From: Limnobacter sp.
Lineage (GTDB): Bacteria; Pseudomonadota; Gammaproteobacteria; Burkholderiales; Burkholderiaceae_B
Reading direction: 5' to 3'
NCBI GenBank assembly: GCA_029866125.1
Contig: JARWZZ010000016.1
Coordinates: 1-64,000, forward strand
Length of the DNA: 64,000 bases
In this document: piece by piece, positions 53,728 through 63,226 of the stretch
Position numbering within the stretch: position 1 is the stretch's first letter
Layout of the letters: every line of letters starts with the position of its first letter
Translations under genes and position numbers: made by a program
Notes under the pieces: generated by a model
What the model saw: the letters and a program-made list of their open reading frames with translations, nothing else
Told to the model about the DNA's origin: nothing
Databases searched by the model: none

Positions 53728-55677
53728 TTATTGCAATGCGGCAAGCTCGTTGTTGAAATGGCTTATCACATAGGCTTCCAAGTTTCTGCGCAGGTGGGGG
53801 TTGACGGCCAGCGGGTGGTTTGCGTAGTGAAAAGTTATTGCGGAAACACCTTGCGACCTAAGTTCACGTTCGTAATCAGCTTTTTCTTCGGGGGTTGCTG
53901 TTTGCCGGAATTGCGCCTCGCCTTTTAAGGCTTCTTTGATAATTTCCGGTTTGATGGCTGCACGGCCTATTAAATATTGCATGTTTCTAAAGTTATTTTT
54001 AACAGCCTGCATGCCGATTGTGACGTCACTGCGAATTCTTGTCGAAGTATTCCCGAAAGGACCCCATGCGTGACTGGCGGCCAAGGCTATCTGTTCGTCG
54101 TCTCGAAAGGCTTCCGAAATGTAGTGCATGTTCAGAGCATCGGCATTGATGCCATCCAATGCCAAGTCTCGGTCTTCAGCCAATTCAGCCTTTAAGGGCT
54201 GGGTCACAAATTCAATGGCTGAATAAGCTTGCTGCACTGCCGCGCGCGCAATCACAGGGTCGCCTTTAAACTGGGGCAAGGCATGCATAAGGGTTTCTCC
54301 GCTTGCCTGCACGGACCTTAAAACAAGTCCTCGATCGAGTTTTAACCTGTCACTGAGGTGCTCCAAGGGGCTGGAGTACCCCGCTTCCAGACCGCCTTTT
54401 TGGTTGTCCAAGGCCAAGCAAGCCACTTCATAATCGTCATGAAACTCAGTTAAATACTGGAATGCTTCACTGCTGACTTGCACTGCTGCTTTGGCAAAGT
54501 CAAGATTGCGACGCAACTCATCGGGCAAGTTTCTAACAGCTTCCACGTTGTGTTTCAGTACATAGAGAATGAACTCAGGGTCCAAGCGCAGGTAATCTGG
54601 GGCTTTATTTACATCGAAGGTAGGGACTTGAACAAAGGCAGACAGCAGTTCTTGGCACCTTAAGTTTTGGTATGCCCATGCGGCATCCGATTCCGGCACA
54701 AAACACCGTTTTTGCAGTGTGTTGAGTATTCGCGTTTTTGAAGATCGCATCAAATTGGCGGTGTTTGCGAAGGTTGCCATGGCTTCGTCGTGGGGGTAAA
54801 TGCTTGCAAACAAATCACTCAGGCTATCAAGGCCTGTGGTGTGCAATATGCCGAGGGCAATCTTGGGTTCGGGATCGGTCTCATTCATGGACTCGGACTT
54901 GGACGCGGTTAAATCCATGGCCAAAAGGGCCAAGCCTTTCAGCAGCTCATTTTTTGCGGCGACTTCTTGCGGCGTATGAGCCTCTTGCTGAAGGGCGGTT
55001 TCAACCACCTCAGCAAATGCAGTGGACATCAATTCACTCCATGGGTCCATCTCGGTGAAAGGGTGGGGTGTTTCACTGAATAACAAGTGACCCAATGTGC
55101 TTTTAAGCGATTGCGCACTGGGCAACTGCTGAGCATTGCGTGCGTAAAGCAGCTGGGTCAAGGGGTAGGCCGTAGAAGTTGCCCTATTGGCGGCAAGGGC
55201 ATGGGCGTGCCCCACCACATCCGGCACTTTGCCAGTAAAAAGTTCGTTTGCATCCAAACACACTCTCAAGGCCTTCAACAGGGTAATTAGCTGCCCCCGT
55301 GGGCTTGACCCTACCCAAGGATATGGATTGGAGGGCGGGGCGGGTGAATTCGCTTGGAGGCTTGGGGCCTCTTCGTCATTTGCAGCCCACTGGTTTAACA
55401 CATCGGCAAGCCTGGGTGTGGAAAGCGGGCTGCCTGCTGCCGCTTGCGCGGGGTGAGTAAACACGGGGCCCCTGCTTGTAGGGCTCGCATCGGCTGCGCG
55501 GCTGTTGGTAGGGCCATTGGAGCGTAAGGCAGCAAACAGATTGCGCGCAACGTTGAGCAACCTGCGCCCCGGCCCGGCGGAAACTTGCGTGCTCTGCGTG
55601 GTAATCGGTGAGGCACTCAATGAGGGATTGAGTGCTGTAGCGGGGTTGGTCTGAGTATTTCGGGAAATTCTGAACAT
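53728..55677 (-). CDS. DUF4116-repeat protein of unknown role
   Basis: About 649 residues from ATG 55677 (a TTG six codons upstream is possible; the ribosome site is weak). Residues 1-130 are Ser/Thr/Pro/Ala-rich and appear disordered (NTQTNPATALNPSLSASPIT, SNSR, TSRGPVF). The C-terminal 300 residues are helical repeats of the DUF4116 type: LRLDPEFILYVLKHNVEAVR, NLDFAKAAVQVSSEAFQYL, DPVIARAAVQQAYSAIEFVT, IRSDVTIGMQAVKNNFRNMQ. Such repeats occur in uncharacterised and effector-like proteins of host-associated bacteria. There is no signal peptide. It could be a secreted effector, but nothing proves it. It precedes gshA by 52 bp. Confidence 0.7.
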   Translation of the reverse strand: MFRISRNTQTNPATALNPSLSASPITTQSTQVSAGPGRRLLNVARNLFAALRSNGPTNSRAADASPTSRGPVFTHPAQAAAGSPLSTPRLADVLNQWAANDEEAPSLQANSPAPPSNPYPWVGSSPRGQLITLLKALRVCLDANELFTGKVPDVVGHAHALAANRATSTAYPLTQLLYARNAQQLPSAQSLKSTLGHLLFSETPHPFTEMDPWSELMSTAFAEVVETALQQEAHTPQEVAAKNELLKGLALLAMDLTASKSESMNETDPEPKIALGILHTTGLDSLSDLFASIYPHDEAMATFANTANLMRSSKTRILNTLQKRCFVPESDAAWAYQNLRCQELLSAFVQVPTFDVNKAPDYLRLDPEFILYVLKHNVEAVRNLPDELRRNLDFAKAAVQVSSEAFQYLTEFHDDYEVACLALDNQKGGLEAGYSSPLEHLSDRLKLDRGLVLRSVQASGETLMHALPQFKGDPVIARAAVQQAYSAIEFVTQPLKAELAEDRDLALDGINADALNMHYISEAFRDDEQIALAASHAWGPFGNTSTRIRSDVTIGMQAVKNNFRNMQYLIGRAAIKPEIIKEALKGEAQFRQTATPEEKADYERELRSQGVSAITFHYANHPLAVNPHLRRNLEAYVISHFNNELAALQ

Positions 55678-55852
55678 AAACCACCACCGCCGCAAAGTTT
55701 GAATACCGTCTTGCTGGGTGAGGGAATACGAGCAAATGGTTCCAATCTGGTCACTAAATGACTAACCCTTCATTGAAGACCAGAACCAAAATTGGGTAAG
55801 TAGCGAAGGACCGTGATGTTGAACGTAAACTTGAAGGAAATCAAAGAACAAT

Positions 55853-55884
55853 AAAAAAACGGCACCCGAAGGTGCCGTTTTTTA
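55853..55884 (-). terminator. Terminator of the nitrogen operon
   Basis: A stem CGGCACC/GGTGCCG with the tetraloop CGAA (55860-55877) is flanked by A-runs and T-runs, so it can act on both strands. It lies 51 bases past the amtB stop on the minus strand and ends the torF-glnK-amtB transcript. The rest of 55678-55935 shows only A/T-rich DNA that must carry the promoter of the DUF4116 gene. Confidence 0.9.
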
Positions 55885-55935
55885 TTACACAGATGTTTGG
55901 TGAGCCACCGAAGTGCCTCACCATCGAATCTGCAA

Positions 55936-57492
55936 TTAACGTGTGTAAGCCTGCTCACCGTGTGATGTGATGTCCAAGCCTTCACGCTCGTCTTCTTCGC
56001 TCACTCGTAGACCGATAGTCAGGTCAACCAGTTTGAACGCGATTACAGATACAACACCAGACCAGACGATAGTGATCAACACGCCCTTGGCTTGTGTCCA
56101 CAACTGACCAGCGATTGAGAAGTCAGCAGCGGCAACCATAGTCACTGTTGTCCAATCGGCCACCAGTGATGGGCCACCCAAGGATGGGGAGTTGAATACA
56201 CCTGTCAACAGGGCACCCAAGATACCACCTACGCCGTGAACACCAAACACGTCCAGTGAGTCGTCTGCGCCCAGCATCTTCTTGAGGCCAGAAACACCCC
56301 ACAAGCAGACGAAACCAGCGATCAAACCAATCACCAAAGCACCGCCGATGCCAACGTTACCTGCAGCGGGCGTGATGGCAACCAAGCCAGCAACCGCACC
56401 AGAGGCTGCACCCAGCATAGAGGCCTTACCTTTGTGCAATGCTTCACCCAAGCACCATGCCAATACCGCAGCAGCAGTAGCCAACAGTGTGTTTGCGAAA
56501 GCCAAGGCTGCGAAACCGTTTGCTTCCAAAGCAGAACCTGCGTTGAAACCGAACCAGCCCACCCACAGCAGGGCAGCACCCACCATAGTCAGTGGCAAAT
56601 TGTGTGGAGTCATGGACTCTTTGCCGTAACCGACGCGCTTGCCAACCATGTACGCACCCACCAAACCAGCAACAGCAGCGTTGATGTGAACAACGGTACC
56701 GCCAGCGAAGTCAAGGGCGCCCATTTGCCAGATAAAGCCGGCTTTGGCGTTCATTGCATCGACAACTTCTGCGCCTGTGTATGCATCAGGACCCATCCAG
56801 AACCACACCATGTGTGCGATTGGCAGGTAGCTGAATGTGAACCACAGCACCATGAACAGCAATACAGCAGAGAACTTGATACGCTCAGCAAATGCACCGA
56901 CGATCAGCGCACAAGTGATGCCTGCAAAAGTGGCCTGGAAGAAGGCAAACACGATTTCAGGAATATATACACCCTTGCTGAATGTCGCTGCGTTGGCAAA
57001 AGTACCTGCAGCATTGTCCCAAACACCGGCCATCATCACGCGGTCAAAACCACCGATGAATGCACTGCCTTCAGTGAATGCAAGGCTGTAACCATACACA
57101 AACCAAAGCACGGTAATCAAAGAGAATGTAACAAACACTTGCATCAACACGGACAGCATGTTTTTACTGCGGACCAAACCGCCGTAGAACAATGCCAAAC
57201 CGGGGATGGCCATCATGATCACCAGCAAAGTGGACACGAACATCCAAGCAGTGTCGCCTTTGTTGGGCACTGGGGCAGGGGCTGCAGCAGCTTCAGCAGG
57301 TGCAGCTTCAGCAGCGGGTGCGGCTTCGGCAGCCATGGGTGCTTCGGCAGCGGCCGGGGCAGCCGGGGCGGCTTCAGCAGCGGGTGCTTCCACAGCCGGG
57401 GCTGCAGGTGCAGTTTGGGCAACAGCCGTCGCCGACAGGGTGGCTAAACCCAGCGTGGCGGCAGTTAGCCATACGGTTAGAAGTTTTTTCAT
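55936..57492 (-). CDS. amtB: Ammonium transporter AmtB
   Basis: About 518 residues from ATG 57492, with GAGGA seven bases upstream. A cleavable signal (MKKLLTVWLTAATLGLATLS) is followed by an Ala/Pro/Glu-rich linker of about 60 residues, common in betaproteobacteria, then eleven membrane segments. Landmarks include DTAWMFVSTLLVIMMAIPGL, FVYGYSLAFTEGSAFIGG, DFAGGTVVHINAAVAGLVGA with the first pore His, and DVFGVHGVGGILGALLTGVF with the second. It imports ammonium and is gated by PII. The glnK gene lies 23 bases upstream, giving the standard pair. Confidence 0.97.
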   Translation of the reverse strand: MKKLLTVWLTAATLGLATLSATAVAQTAPAAPAVEAPAAEAAPAAPAAAEAPMAAEAAPAAEAAPAEAAAAPAPVPNKGDTAWMFVSTLLVIMMAIPGLALFYGGLVRSKNMLSVLMQVFVTFSLITVLWFVYGYSLAFTEGSAFIGGFDRVMMAGVWDNAAGTFANAATFSKGVYIPEIVFAFFQATFAGITCALIVGAFAERIKFSAVLLFMVLWFTFSYLPIAHMVWFWMGPDAYTGAEVVDAMNAKAGFIWQMGALDFAGGTVVHINAAVAGLVGAYMVGKRVGYGKESMTPHNLPLTMVGAALLWVGWFGFNAGSALEANGFAALAFANTLLATAAAVLAWCLGEALHKGKASMLGAASGAVAGLVAITPAAGNVGIGGALVIGLIAGFVCLWGVSGLKKMLGADDSLDVFGVHGVGGILGALLTGVFNSPSLGGPSLVADWTTVTMVAAADFSIAGQLWTQAKGVLITIVWSGVVSVIAFKLVDLTIGLRVSEEDEREGLDITSHGEQAYTR

Positions 57493-57515
57493 GTTAGTCC
57501 TCACTTCCTGTCGGG

Positions 57516-57914
<399 letters not shown>

Positions 57915-57927
57915 TCAAATCCAGTAT

Positions 57928-58710
57928 TTAGAACACTTTCTTGACTGAGAAAACCACGTCGCCTTCAGCTGGATCTTTGCCGAAGAACTTTTCTGCGTCA
58001 TTGTCAGAAGCGATGTAAGCAACGCCCAAGTCAAAGCCGTTCAGGTTGTATGTCAAACCAACGGAGTAATCAACATAGGAGTCGAAACCAGCCGCGATTG
58101 GACGGTCGAAGTCAGTTTGGCCCACAGCAGCAGTCAAAGACAATTTGTCGTTGAATGAATACTTGTATGCCAAGTTAACGTATGTGGAACCGCTCAAATC
58201 GGCTGGGTTTGCGCCAGAAACGGCGTTGTAACCAAAGTAGTCGTCAGACAGTGAGTAGTAACCGGCCAATGTGAAGCCCATGTAACCCAACTTACCGTAG
58301 ATTTCCAGTGTGTCCAAACCAGAAGTGCCTGGGCCGCCTAGTGGGTCATTAGTACCTGAATAGACATACTGCAACAGACCAATGTCAGCAGCGACTGGGC
58401 CGATTGGGAATGTGTAACCGCCATAGATGTCGGTTTCCAGACCGTTACCGCCGGCTTGGTTACCGAAGCCAATATTGGAGTTCCATACACCTGCATAGAA
58501 ACCACTGGAGTGTGCGTAATCGAAACCACCTTGGAAGGAGATGTCGTTTTGCGTTTGGCTTACACCACGGAAACGGTAGTCTGTAAACAGGCCAGCGTTA
58601 CCGGTAATTGTGTGTGGACTTGCTGCAGCGTCAGCTGCAGATGCGGTTGTAAAAGCCCCGAATGTTGACACGGCTGCCATAACAGCGTTTGCCAGAATTA
58701 GTTTTTTCAT
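57928..58710 (-). CDS. TorF-family putative porin
   Basis: A 260-residue outer-membrane barrel. Signal peptide MKKLILANAVMAAVSTFGAF ends near ASA. The mature protein starts with NAGLFTDYRFRGVSQTQNDI and SFQGGFDYAHSSGFYAGVWN, the hallmark of the TorF/TIGR02001 family, and ends DVVFSVKKVF with terminal Phe. The family is of unknown transport specificity. Here it leads an operon with glnK-amtB, behind a sigma54-type promoter, which suggests that it helps nitrogen compounds cross the outer membrane. AGGAGAG lies about eight bases before the start. Confidence 0.9.
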   Translation of the reverse strand: MKKLILANAVMAAVSTFGAFTTASAADAAASPHTITGNAGLFTDYRFRGVSQTQNDISFQGGFDYAHSSGFYAGVWNSNIGFGNQAGGNGLETDIYGGYTFPIGPVAADIGLLQYVYSGTNDPLGGPGTSGLDTLEIYGKLGYMGFTLAGYYSLSDDYFGYNAVSGANPADLSGSTYVNLAYKYSFNDKLSLTAAVGQTDFDRPIAAGFDSYVDYSVGLTYNLNGFDLGVAYIASDNDAEKFFGKDPAEGDVVFSVKKVF

Positions 58711-58764
58711 CTCACTCTCCTAAAATAGATGAATGCCGTAGAATGTTGTTGGCATAGCCCTATT

Positions 58765-58781
58765 AGCGAGAAGTGTGCCAG
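58765..58781 (-). promoter_or_regulatory. Sigma54-type promoter of torF-glnK-amtB
   Basis: On the minus strand CTGGCACACTTCTCGCT carries the -24 GG and -12 GC exactly ten bases apart, as RpoN requires; only the T before the -12 GC deviates (TCGC for TTGC). It ends about 55 bases before the torF start, leaving a normal leader. An NtrC-type site lies about 120 bp further upstream. Confidence 0.65.
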
Positions 58782-58825
58782 CGTGGACAGGCCTTCTGGA
58801 AAGTCGGTAATTTGCTGAGACAAAC

Positions 58826-58849
58826 CCCGTTTTGGTGCACCAAAACGGG
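58826..58849. promoter_or_regulatory. Perfect 24-bp palindrome upstream of torF
   Basis: CCCGTTTTGGTG is followed directly by its exact reverse complement CACCAAAACGGG, with no spacer. It includes GGTGCACC, the halves of an NtrC site in reversed order, and lies between the NtrC-type site and the sigma54 promoter. It could be a second activator site or an operator for another regulator. Confidence 0.55.
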
Positions 58850-58898
58850 TGAAGTGTCGGCTACTTGTCAATTCAAAGTCGCGGCGCACTGAATCAAC

Positions 58899-58913
58899 GC
58901 ACCAATGTGGTGC
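58899..58913. promoter_or_regulatory. NtrC-type binding site
   Basis: GCACCAATGTGGTGC fits the NtrC consensus GCACC-N5-GGTGC exactly. It is about 120 bp upstream of the sigma54 promoter for torF-glnK-amtB, the usual distance for an enhancer, and also lies just before ubiK on the other strand. Confidence 0.7.
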
Positions 58914-58937
58914 TTTTATTTTGACTTGAGGACTGAA

Positions 58938-59177
58938 TTGAGCTCAAACCCATTCGACACCATCAGCCAAAGCCTGAGCGGTTTTTTTCAAGCCAAGGGC
59001 CTTCAAAACCTGGAAAACCCAGTCACGCAACTTATCAAGCAAAGTTTGCAAGACATGGAGTTTGTAAGCCTTGAGGAGTTTGAAACCCAAAGGCAAGTGT
59101 TAGAAAGATTACGCAGCAGGGTGAAACTGCTGGAAGAACGCATCGAAGTGCTAGAAAAACGCAATCACAGCAACTAG
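58938..59177 (+). CDS. ubiK: UbiK, ubiquinone biosynthesis accessory factor
   Basis: About 79 residues from TTG 58938, with GAGGA five bases upstream; an ATG at 58905 in frame has no ribosome site and overlaps the NtrC site. The BMFP (DUF526) pattern is clear: NPFDTISQSLSGFFQ, then DMEFVSLEEFETQRQVLERL and a coiled coil RSRVKLLEERIEVLEKR. UbiK binds UbiJ and helps aerobic ubiquinone synthesis in the membrane-associated complex. It is followed by comM on the same strand. Confidence 0.85.
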   Translation: MSSNPFDTISQSLSGFFQAKGLQNLENPVTQLIKQSLQDMEFVSLEEFETQRQVLERLRSRVKLLEERIEVLEKRNHSN

Positions 59178-59294
59178 GGCACCTTGAACGGTTGATCCAG
59201 AACGAGGTAAGGATTAGACAAAACGGCTTGTGCTGAGACAATGAGGTCTTCGAACCTACAAAGACTTGCCCCAAAGTCGCAGTCCAAAGCCCCT

Positions 59295-60905
59295 ATGCCA
59301 TTGTCAAAACTGCATTGCCTTACTTTTGTCGGGATCCGGCATGTCCGGGTTTGTATCGAAGTTCATATTTCTGCGGGCCTGCCCTCTTTCGCTATTGTGG
59401 GCCTGCCCGACACCGAAATTCGTGAGTCCAAAGAGCGAGTGCGCTCTGCGCTGCTGAACAGCGGATTTGAGTTTCCGTCCCAACGCATTACCGTCAACCT
59501 TGCCCCTGCCGACTTGCCCAAAGGCACCGCCAGTTTTGATCTCGCAGTGGCCTTGGGCATTGCGCAAGCCTCTGGGCAACTGCCTGCAAAAAACTTGGAC
59601 CACTGGCTGTTTGCGGGCGAACTTTCCCTTTCCGGCGAGTTGTGCAGCACACGCAACCCATTTGCACTGGCTGTGGCTGCCCGCAAAGAGGCAATTCGTC
59701 ATGGCGAGACCCTGCACTTAATGCTGCCCCAAAGTGACGCGGTGCAAACAGCAGCCGTGCCCGACATTCCTATTTATGGTGCAAAAACCCTGTTTGAAGC
59801 CGCATCACACCTCGTGGGGCATGGCGAACCTTTGGTACCCAATGGACAGAAAGGGCAGCAAGACACACCAGTAGAACCGGACACCCTGCCTTTGGACGCC
59901 ATGTTGGACATGCAAGATGTGGTTGGACACGAGGCTGCCAAATACGCTTTGTTGGTTGCCACCGCAGGCCACCACCACATCCGATTGGTTGGCCCCCCCG
60001 GCAGTGGCAAATCCATGTTGGCCCAACGGATGAGTGGCTTAATGCCCCAACTGCCTTTTGAAGAGGCACTGGAACTTGCAGCCATTAAAAGCTTAAAAGG
60101 CGAAACCCAAAGCCTAAGCATGCGGCGCCCTTACCGAAATCCCCATGCCAGCACCAGCCTGCCCGCCTTAATTGGTGGAGGCAACCCACCCTCGCCCGGT
60201 GAAATCACACTGGCACACCAAGGCATTTTGTTTACCGACGAAGTGTTGGAATTTGACAGGCGCACACTGGAAAGCCTGCGGGAACCCTTGGAAACGGGGC
60301 GGGTGAACATTTCAAGGTCGGGCCATCAGGCCACCTTTCCTGCGCGGTTTTTGTGGATTTGTGCTCACAACCCCTGCCCTTGTGGCTGGTTTGGGCACAT
60401 GGTTAAGCCCTGCCGCTGCACGCCTGAGCAAATTCGCCGCTATCAGGGCAAGCTTTCTGGCCCATTGGCAGACCGCTTGGACATCTCAGTTGAAATCAAC
60501 CCGGTAGACCACCGCGCCCTGATCAGTGTGAACACCGAGTTTCATGTTCAACCAGAAAGCTCTAGCAGCATGCGCGACAAAGTGGGTAAGGCACGGGACA
60601 TTCAATTGAAACGCCAAGGCTGTTTGAATGGTGAACTGCCCGCAGGCCAAATACAGCGCTATTGCAAACCTGCGGTGGATGCAGAAAAGCTATTGTTGAG
60701 CTATGCCCACAAAAACCATTTGTCCAGCCGCGCAGTGCACCGCATTTGCCGTGTGGCCCGCACCTTGGCTGACTTGGACGGCAAGGCTGAAATTGAACGC
60801 AAGCACGTGGCCACCGCCATTCAATACCGTAAAAGTCTTAACGAACTGCATTCGGTGGCTACATCGCCGATTGTGAACAAATCCAATTCTGAGTTGGTGG
60901 AATAA
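59295..60905 (+). CDS. comM: YifB/ComM-family AAA+ protein
   Basis: About 536 residues from ATG 59295; an in-frame ATG at 59241 would add 18 non-conserved residues, and neither has a strong ribosome site. The N-terminal domain has the family block SFAIVGLPDTEIRESKERVR and RITVNLAPADLPKGTASFDL. The Mg-chelatase AAA+ domain has Walker A VGPPGSGKSMLAQRMSG near residue 235 and GILFTDEVLEF as Walker B, then CAHNPCPCGWFG with a zinc-type cysteine set. ComM drives branch migration during natural transformation. The window shows no other competence gene. Confidence 0.92.
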   Translation: MPLSKLHCLTFVGIRHVRVCIEVHISAGLPSFAIVGLPDTEIRESKERVRSALLNSGFEFPSQRITVNLAPADLPKGTASFDLAVALGIAQASGQLPAKNLDHWLFAGELSLSGELCSTRNPFALAVAARKEAIRHGETLHLMLPQSDAVQTAAVPDIPIYGAKTLFEAASHLVGHGEPLVPNGQKGQQDTPVEPDTLPLDAMLDMQDVVGHEAAKYALLVATAGHHHIRLVGPPGSGKSMLAQRMSGLMPQLPFEEALELAAIKSLKGETQSLSMRRPYRNPHASTSLPALIGGGNPPSPGEITLAHQGILFTDEVLEFDRRTLESLREPLETGRVNISRSGHQATFPARFLWICAHNPCPCGWFGHMVKPCRCTPEQIRRYQGKLSGPLADRLDISVEINPVDHRALISVNTEFHVQPESSSSMRDKVGKARDIQLKRQGCLNGELPAGQIQRYCKPAVDAEKLLLSYAHKNHLSSRAVHRICRVARTLADLDGKAEIERKHVATAIQYRKSLNELHSVATSPIVNKSNSELVE

Positions 60906-60923
60906 GGCTTAGCCAGTCGCTGC

Positions 60924-62228
60924 TTAGTTCATAAGGTGGCTAGTTTTTCTGCCGGGGCGGGCAAACCACAGCCAAGACAAAGTCATGCACACCCAAAGCA
61001 CGCCCATGCTGGTGCGGAAGGCGTTGGCTGGTGTAAAGCCCAAGGCTGAAAACCCGTCAATGCCCAAACCAATACCCCACTGGATGGAAAATGCACCCAC
61101 AAAAATGGCCAGGTTTAGCCCGGTGCTGGACCGGCCAGTGAGGTGCTTGGGGAACGGCTTGTTGCAGGTGGTGTAAGTCATAATGCCAGTGGACACCAAC
61201 AAGGCATGCAGCACCCAGCCCCAGATGGAAGAGTCAACCCCCATCCATATTTGAAATGCCAAAACAAGCAAGCTTAGCCCCATGCCAACCATCATGATTT
61301 GGTCTTCATCGCCCCCAGCCTCTGACACTTTTTTGGTGATGAAACCCAAAGTGAGATAACCCAGCATCAGGGTGCCTGATACCCAAAACATGGCTTGGGC
61401 GGCCTCCGCGTTACTAAGCCCGGCCATGCGAGTAAACCAAGGCCCCACCCACAAACCATGGAAGGCCATAAAGCCACCCTGCATGAAGGTGGCCAACGGC
61501 GCGACTCTCCAAAAGTGGGGGTGCTTGAACACCACTTTAAAACCCTGAAGCATGTCAGCCAAAGACTGCGACTTTTGGGGTTTAAACAGGACAGGCAGCC
61601 CGTACCAAAGCAGGGCCATAGCCAACAGGCACAAACCGCCTGTAATACCAAATACGCCGCGCCAGCCCAATGTAGGCAGCAATGCTTCAACCGGGGTGGT
61701 GACAGTCAATGCGCCCAGTGAGCCCGCAACCAACATCCAGCTGGACATGGTGGCCTGCATGTGCGGCCTAAAATACAGGGAATAGGCCTTGACTGCTGCC
61801 ATTAGACACGCTGATACACCCACGCCAATAAGCGCCCTGCCCACCCACAGCCAAGCAAAAGTGTCGGCCACTGCAAAAATAAATGCGCCCAAGCCCGCAA
61901 CCGCCATCAGTACGGCTTCGGTCCTTCGGGGACCATAACGGTCCAGCATGATGCCAACAGGCAGTTGCATCAACGCGAAAGTCAGCAAATAAGCGGAGGC
62001 CAGCAGACCCAACTGCCCAGCGCTTAAGCCCAGCTCGCGGACCAAAGGCTCTGCAATGACAGCGTTGATGGACCTAAATGCATAGGACAACACATAAGCC
62101 GCTGCGAAAATCAAAAACATACGGCGGGCCAAGCCACCGCTGACATAGCGATGCTCCACACCGTCTGCGCCCACTTCAATGGACACATCAGGGTGGTTCA
62201 AATACGGGTCAAACGTAGGGCGGTGCAT
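60924..62228 (-). CDS. MFS transporter
   Basis: About 434 residues from ATG 62228, with twelve predicted membrane segments. The loop 2-3 signature is GIMLDRYGPRRTEAVLMAVA near residues 92-111, preceded by SAYLLTFALMQLPV, and segment 1 has FAAAYVLSYAFRSINAVIAE. Charged residues after segment 6 separate the two halves. The substrate is not evident; the nearest general look is that of anion or nitrate-like MFS permeases. It directly follows a lipoprotein gene (three bases between stop and start), so they may be co-expressed. Confidence 0.85.
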   Translation of the reverse strand: MHRPTFDPYLNHPDVSIEVGADGVEHRYVSGGLARRMFLIFAAAYVLSYAFRSINAVIAEPLVRELGLSAGQLGLLASAYLLTFALMQLPVGIMLDRYGPRRTEAVLMAVAGLGAFIFAVADTFAWLWVGRALIGVGVSACLMAAVKAYSLYFRPHMQATMSSWMLVAGSLGALTVTTPVEALLPTLGWRGVFGITGGLCLLAMALLWYGLPVLFKPQKSQSLADMLQGFKVVFKHPHFWRVAPLATFMQGGFMAFHGLWVGPWFTRMAGLSNAEAAQAMFWVSGTLMLGYLTLGFITKKVSEAGGDEDQIMMVGMGLSLLVLAFQIWMGVDSSIWGWVLHALLVSTGIMTYTTCNKPFPKHLTGRSSTGLNLAIFVGAFSIQWGIGLGIDGFSALGFTPANAFRTSMGVLWVCMTLSWLWFARPGRKTSHLMN

Positions 62229-62231
62229 CAA

Positions 62232-62771
62232 TTACAAGCCCAGCAACTTGAAACCCGAAAAAAACTGAGTGACGGTGGCGGAGTCCACTTTCTGATCGGG
62301 CCCCACCAAAATCACTTCATACAGTTTGTTTTGATGCTGAAAAAACCGCCCCACCGCCCGGGCTTTGGAGCCATCGGGCAAAGTACCGTTGGCACTGACC
62401 CAGTCGACTGCTGGAAGCCCTGCCCACGGCTTTTGCTCCACCAGGGCTTTTTCAACCTTGACGTTGTTGGCCAAGGCTTGAATCAAGGCGTCGTTTAACT
62501 CTTTGCCTTTGGGGGCCAAATCACCTTTTAACTCCACCACGCCCACGGCAAAGTAAGCGCCCTCGACCACTGCAGCTTGTAGCGTCAAAGGCACTTTCAA
62601 GCCTGCCAAGTTTAAATCGCGGCTTGCAACCACCGGTTTGTCGGGAAATGTGGCTGAATAACCCGAGTCACTGTTGCTGATCACGCGCCAATTCATGGCA
62701 GGGCTGCAGGCATTCAACGCCAGCAGGGCAATGGGGGCAAGAATAGCGGCTACGAGGGAGTAATATCTCAT
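62232..62771 (-). CDS. Hypothetical lipoprotein
   Basis: About 179 residues from ATG 62771. A signal MRYYSLVAAILAPIALLALN ends in the lipobox LNAC (Cys 22). The mature domain SGYSATFPDKPVVASRDLNL and EGAYFAVGVVELKGD, ending FFQHQNKLYEVILVGPDQKV and VTQFFSGFKLL, resembles a compact family of periplasmic proteins with a beta-sheet sandwich seen in many Proteobacteria, for which I know no function. It precedes the MFS gene closely. Confidence 0.75.
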   Translation of the reverse strand: MRYYSLVAAILAPIALLALNACSPAMNWRVISNSDSGYSATFPDKPVVASRDLNLAGLKVPLTLQAAVVEGAYFAVGVVELKGDLAPKGKELNDALIQALANNVKVEKALVEQKPWAGLPAVDWVSANGTLPDGSKARAVGRFFQHQNKLYEVILVGPDQKVDSATVTQFFSGFKLLGL

Positions 62772-62890
62772 GGTACGGCAATGGCTTTGGATGGATTGAT
62801 GCGGGGCAACCTTCGCAGGGTTACCTTCGGTTTTTTTACATTGTAGCCCTTGGAACATCCTTTTTTTGAGTAATTACTAATGAGTTTTCA

Positions 62891-63226
62891 ATGAGTATTC
62901 TTAAATTCAAATCCAAAGCGGCGGCTGATATTGTCATGCTGCGTCCCAATGCAGAAGCGCTTCTTAAAATCATCGGAATGGAAGCGGGTGATCGCGGCGT
63001 GATTGAAGCGTCTGACACACCCCGGGCAATCGCCCAGCTGGTGGCTGCAATCAACCACGAGCGCATGGGCAATGAGGGCAAGCCGGAAATTGATGTGACG
63101 GATTTAAGCCCAGAGGAAAGACGCGCCTTGGCCAACCATGTGTCGCTGGAGCAGCGGTCTTACCCCTTACTTAAAATGCTGGAGGCCGCCCACAAAAAAA
63201 ATGTGGATGTGCATTGGGGGTTTTAG
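62891..63226 (+). CDS. DUF1840 protein
   Basis: A 111-residue cytoplasmic protein: MSILKFKSKAAADIVMLRPN, then EALLKIIGMEAGDRGVIEAS and LSPEERRALANHVSLEQRSYP. The family is restricted largely to beta- and some gammaproteobacteria and its role is unknown. It overlaps the convergent Mpo1-like gene by four bases and diverges from the lipoprotein gene. Confidence 0.85.
   Translation: MSILKFKSKAAADIVMLRPNAEALLKIIGMEAGDRGVIEASDTPRAIAQLVAAINHERMGNEGKPEIDVTDLSPEERRALANHVSLEQRSYPLLKMLEAAHKKNVDVHWGF

Noticed and set aside
56434-57447. 337-codon Cys/His/Ser-rich plus-strand frame opposite amtB
   Set aside because: It is the complement of the Ala-rich amtB coding sequence and shows the composition expected of such a shadow.
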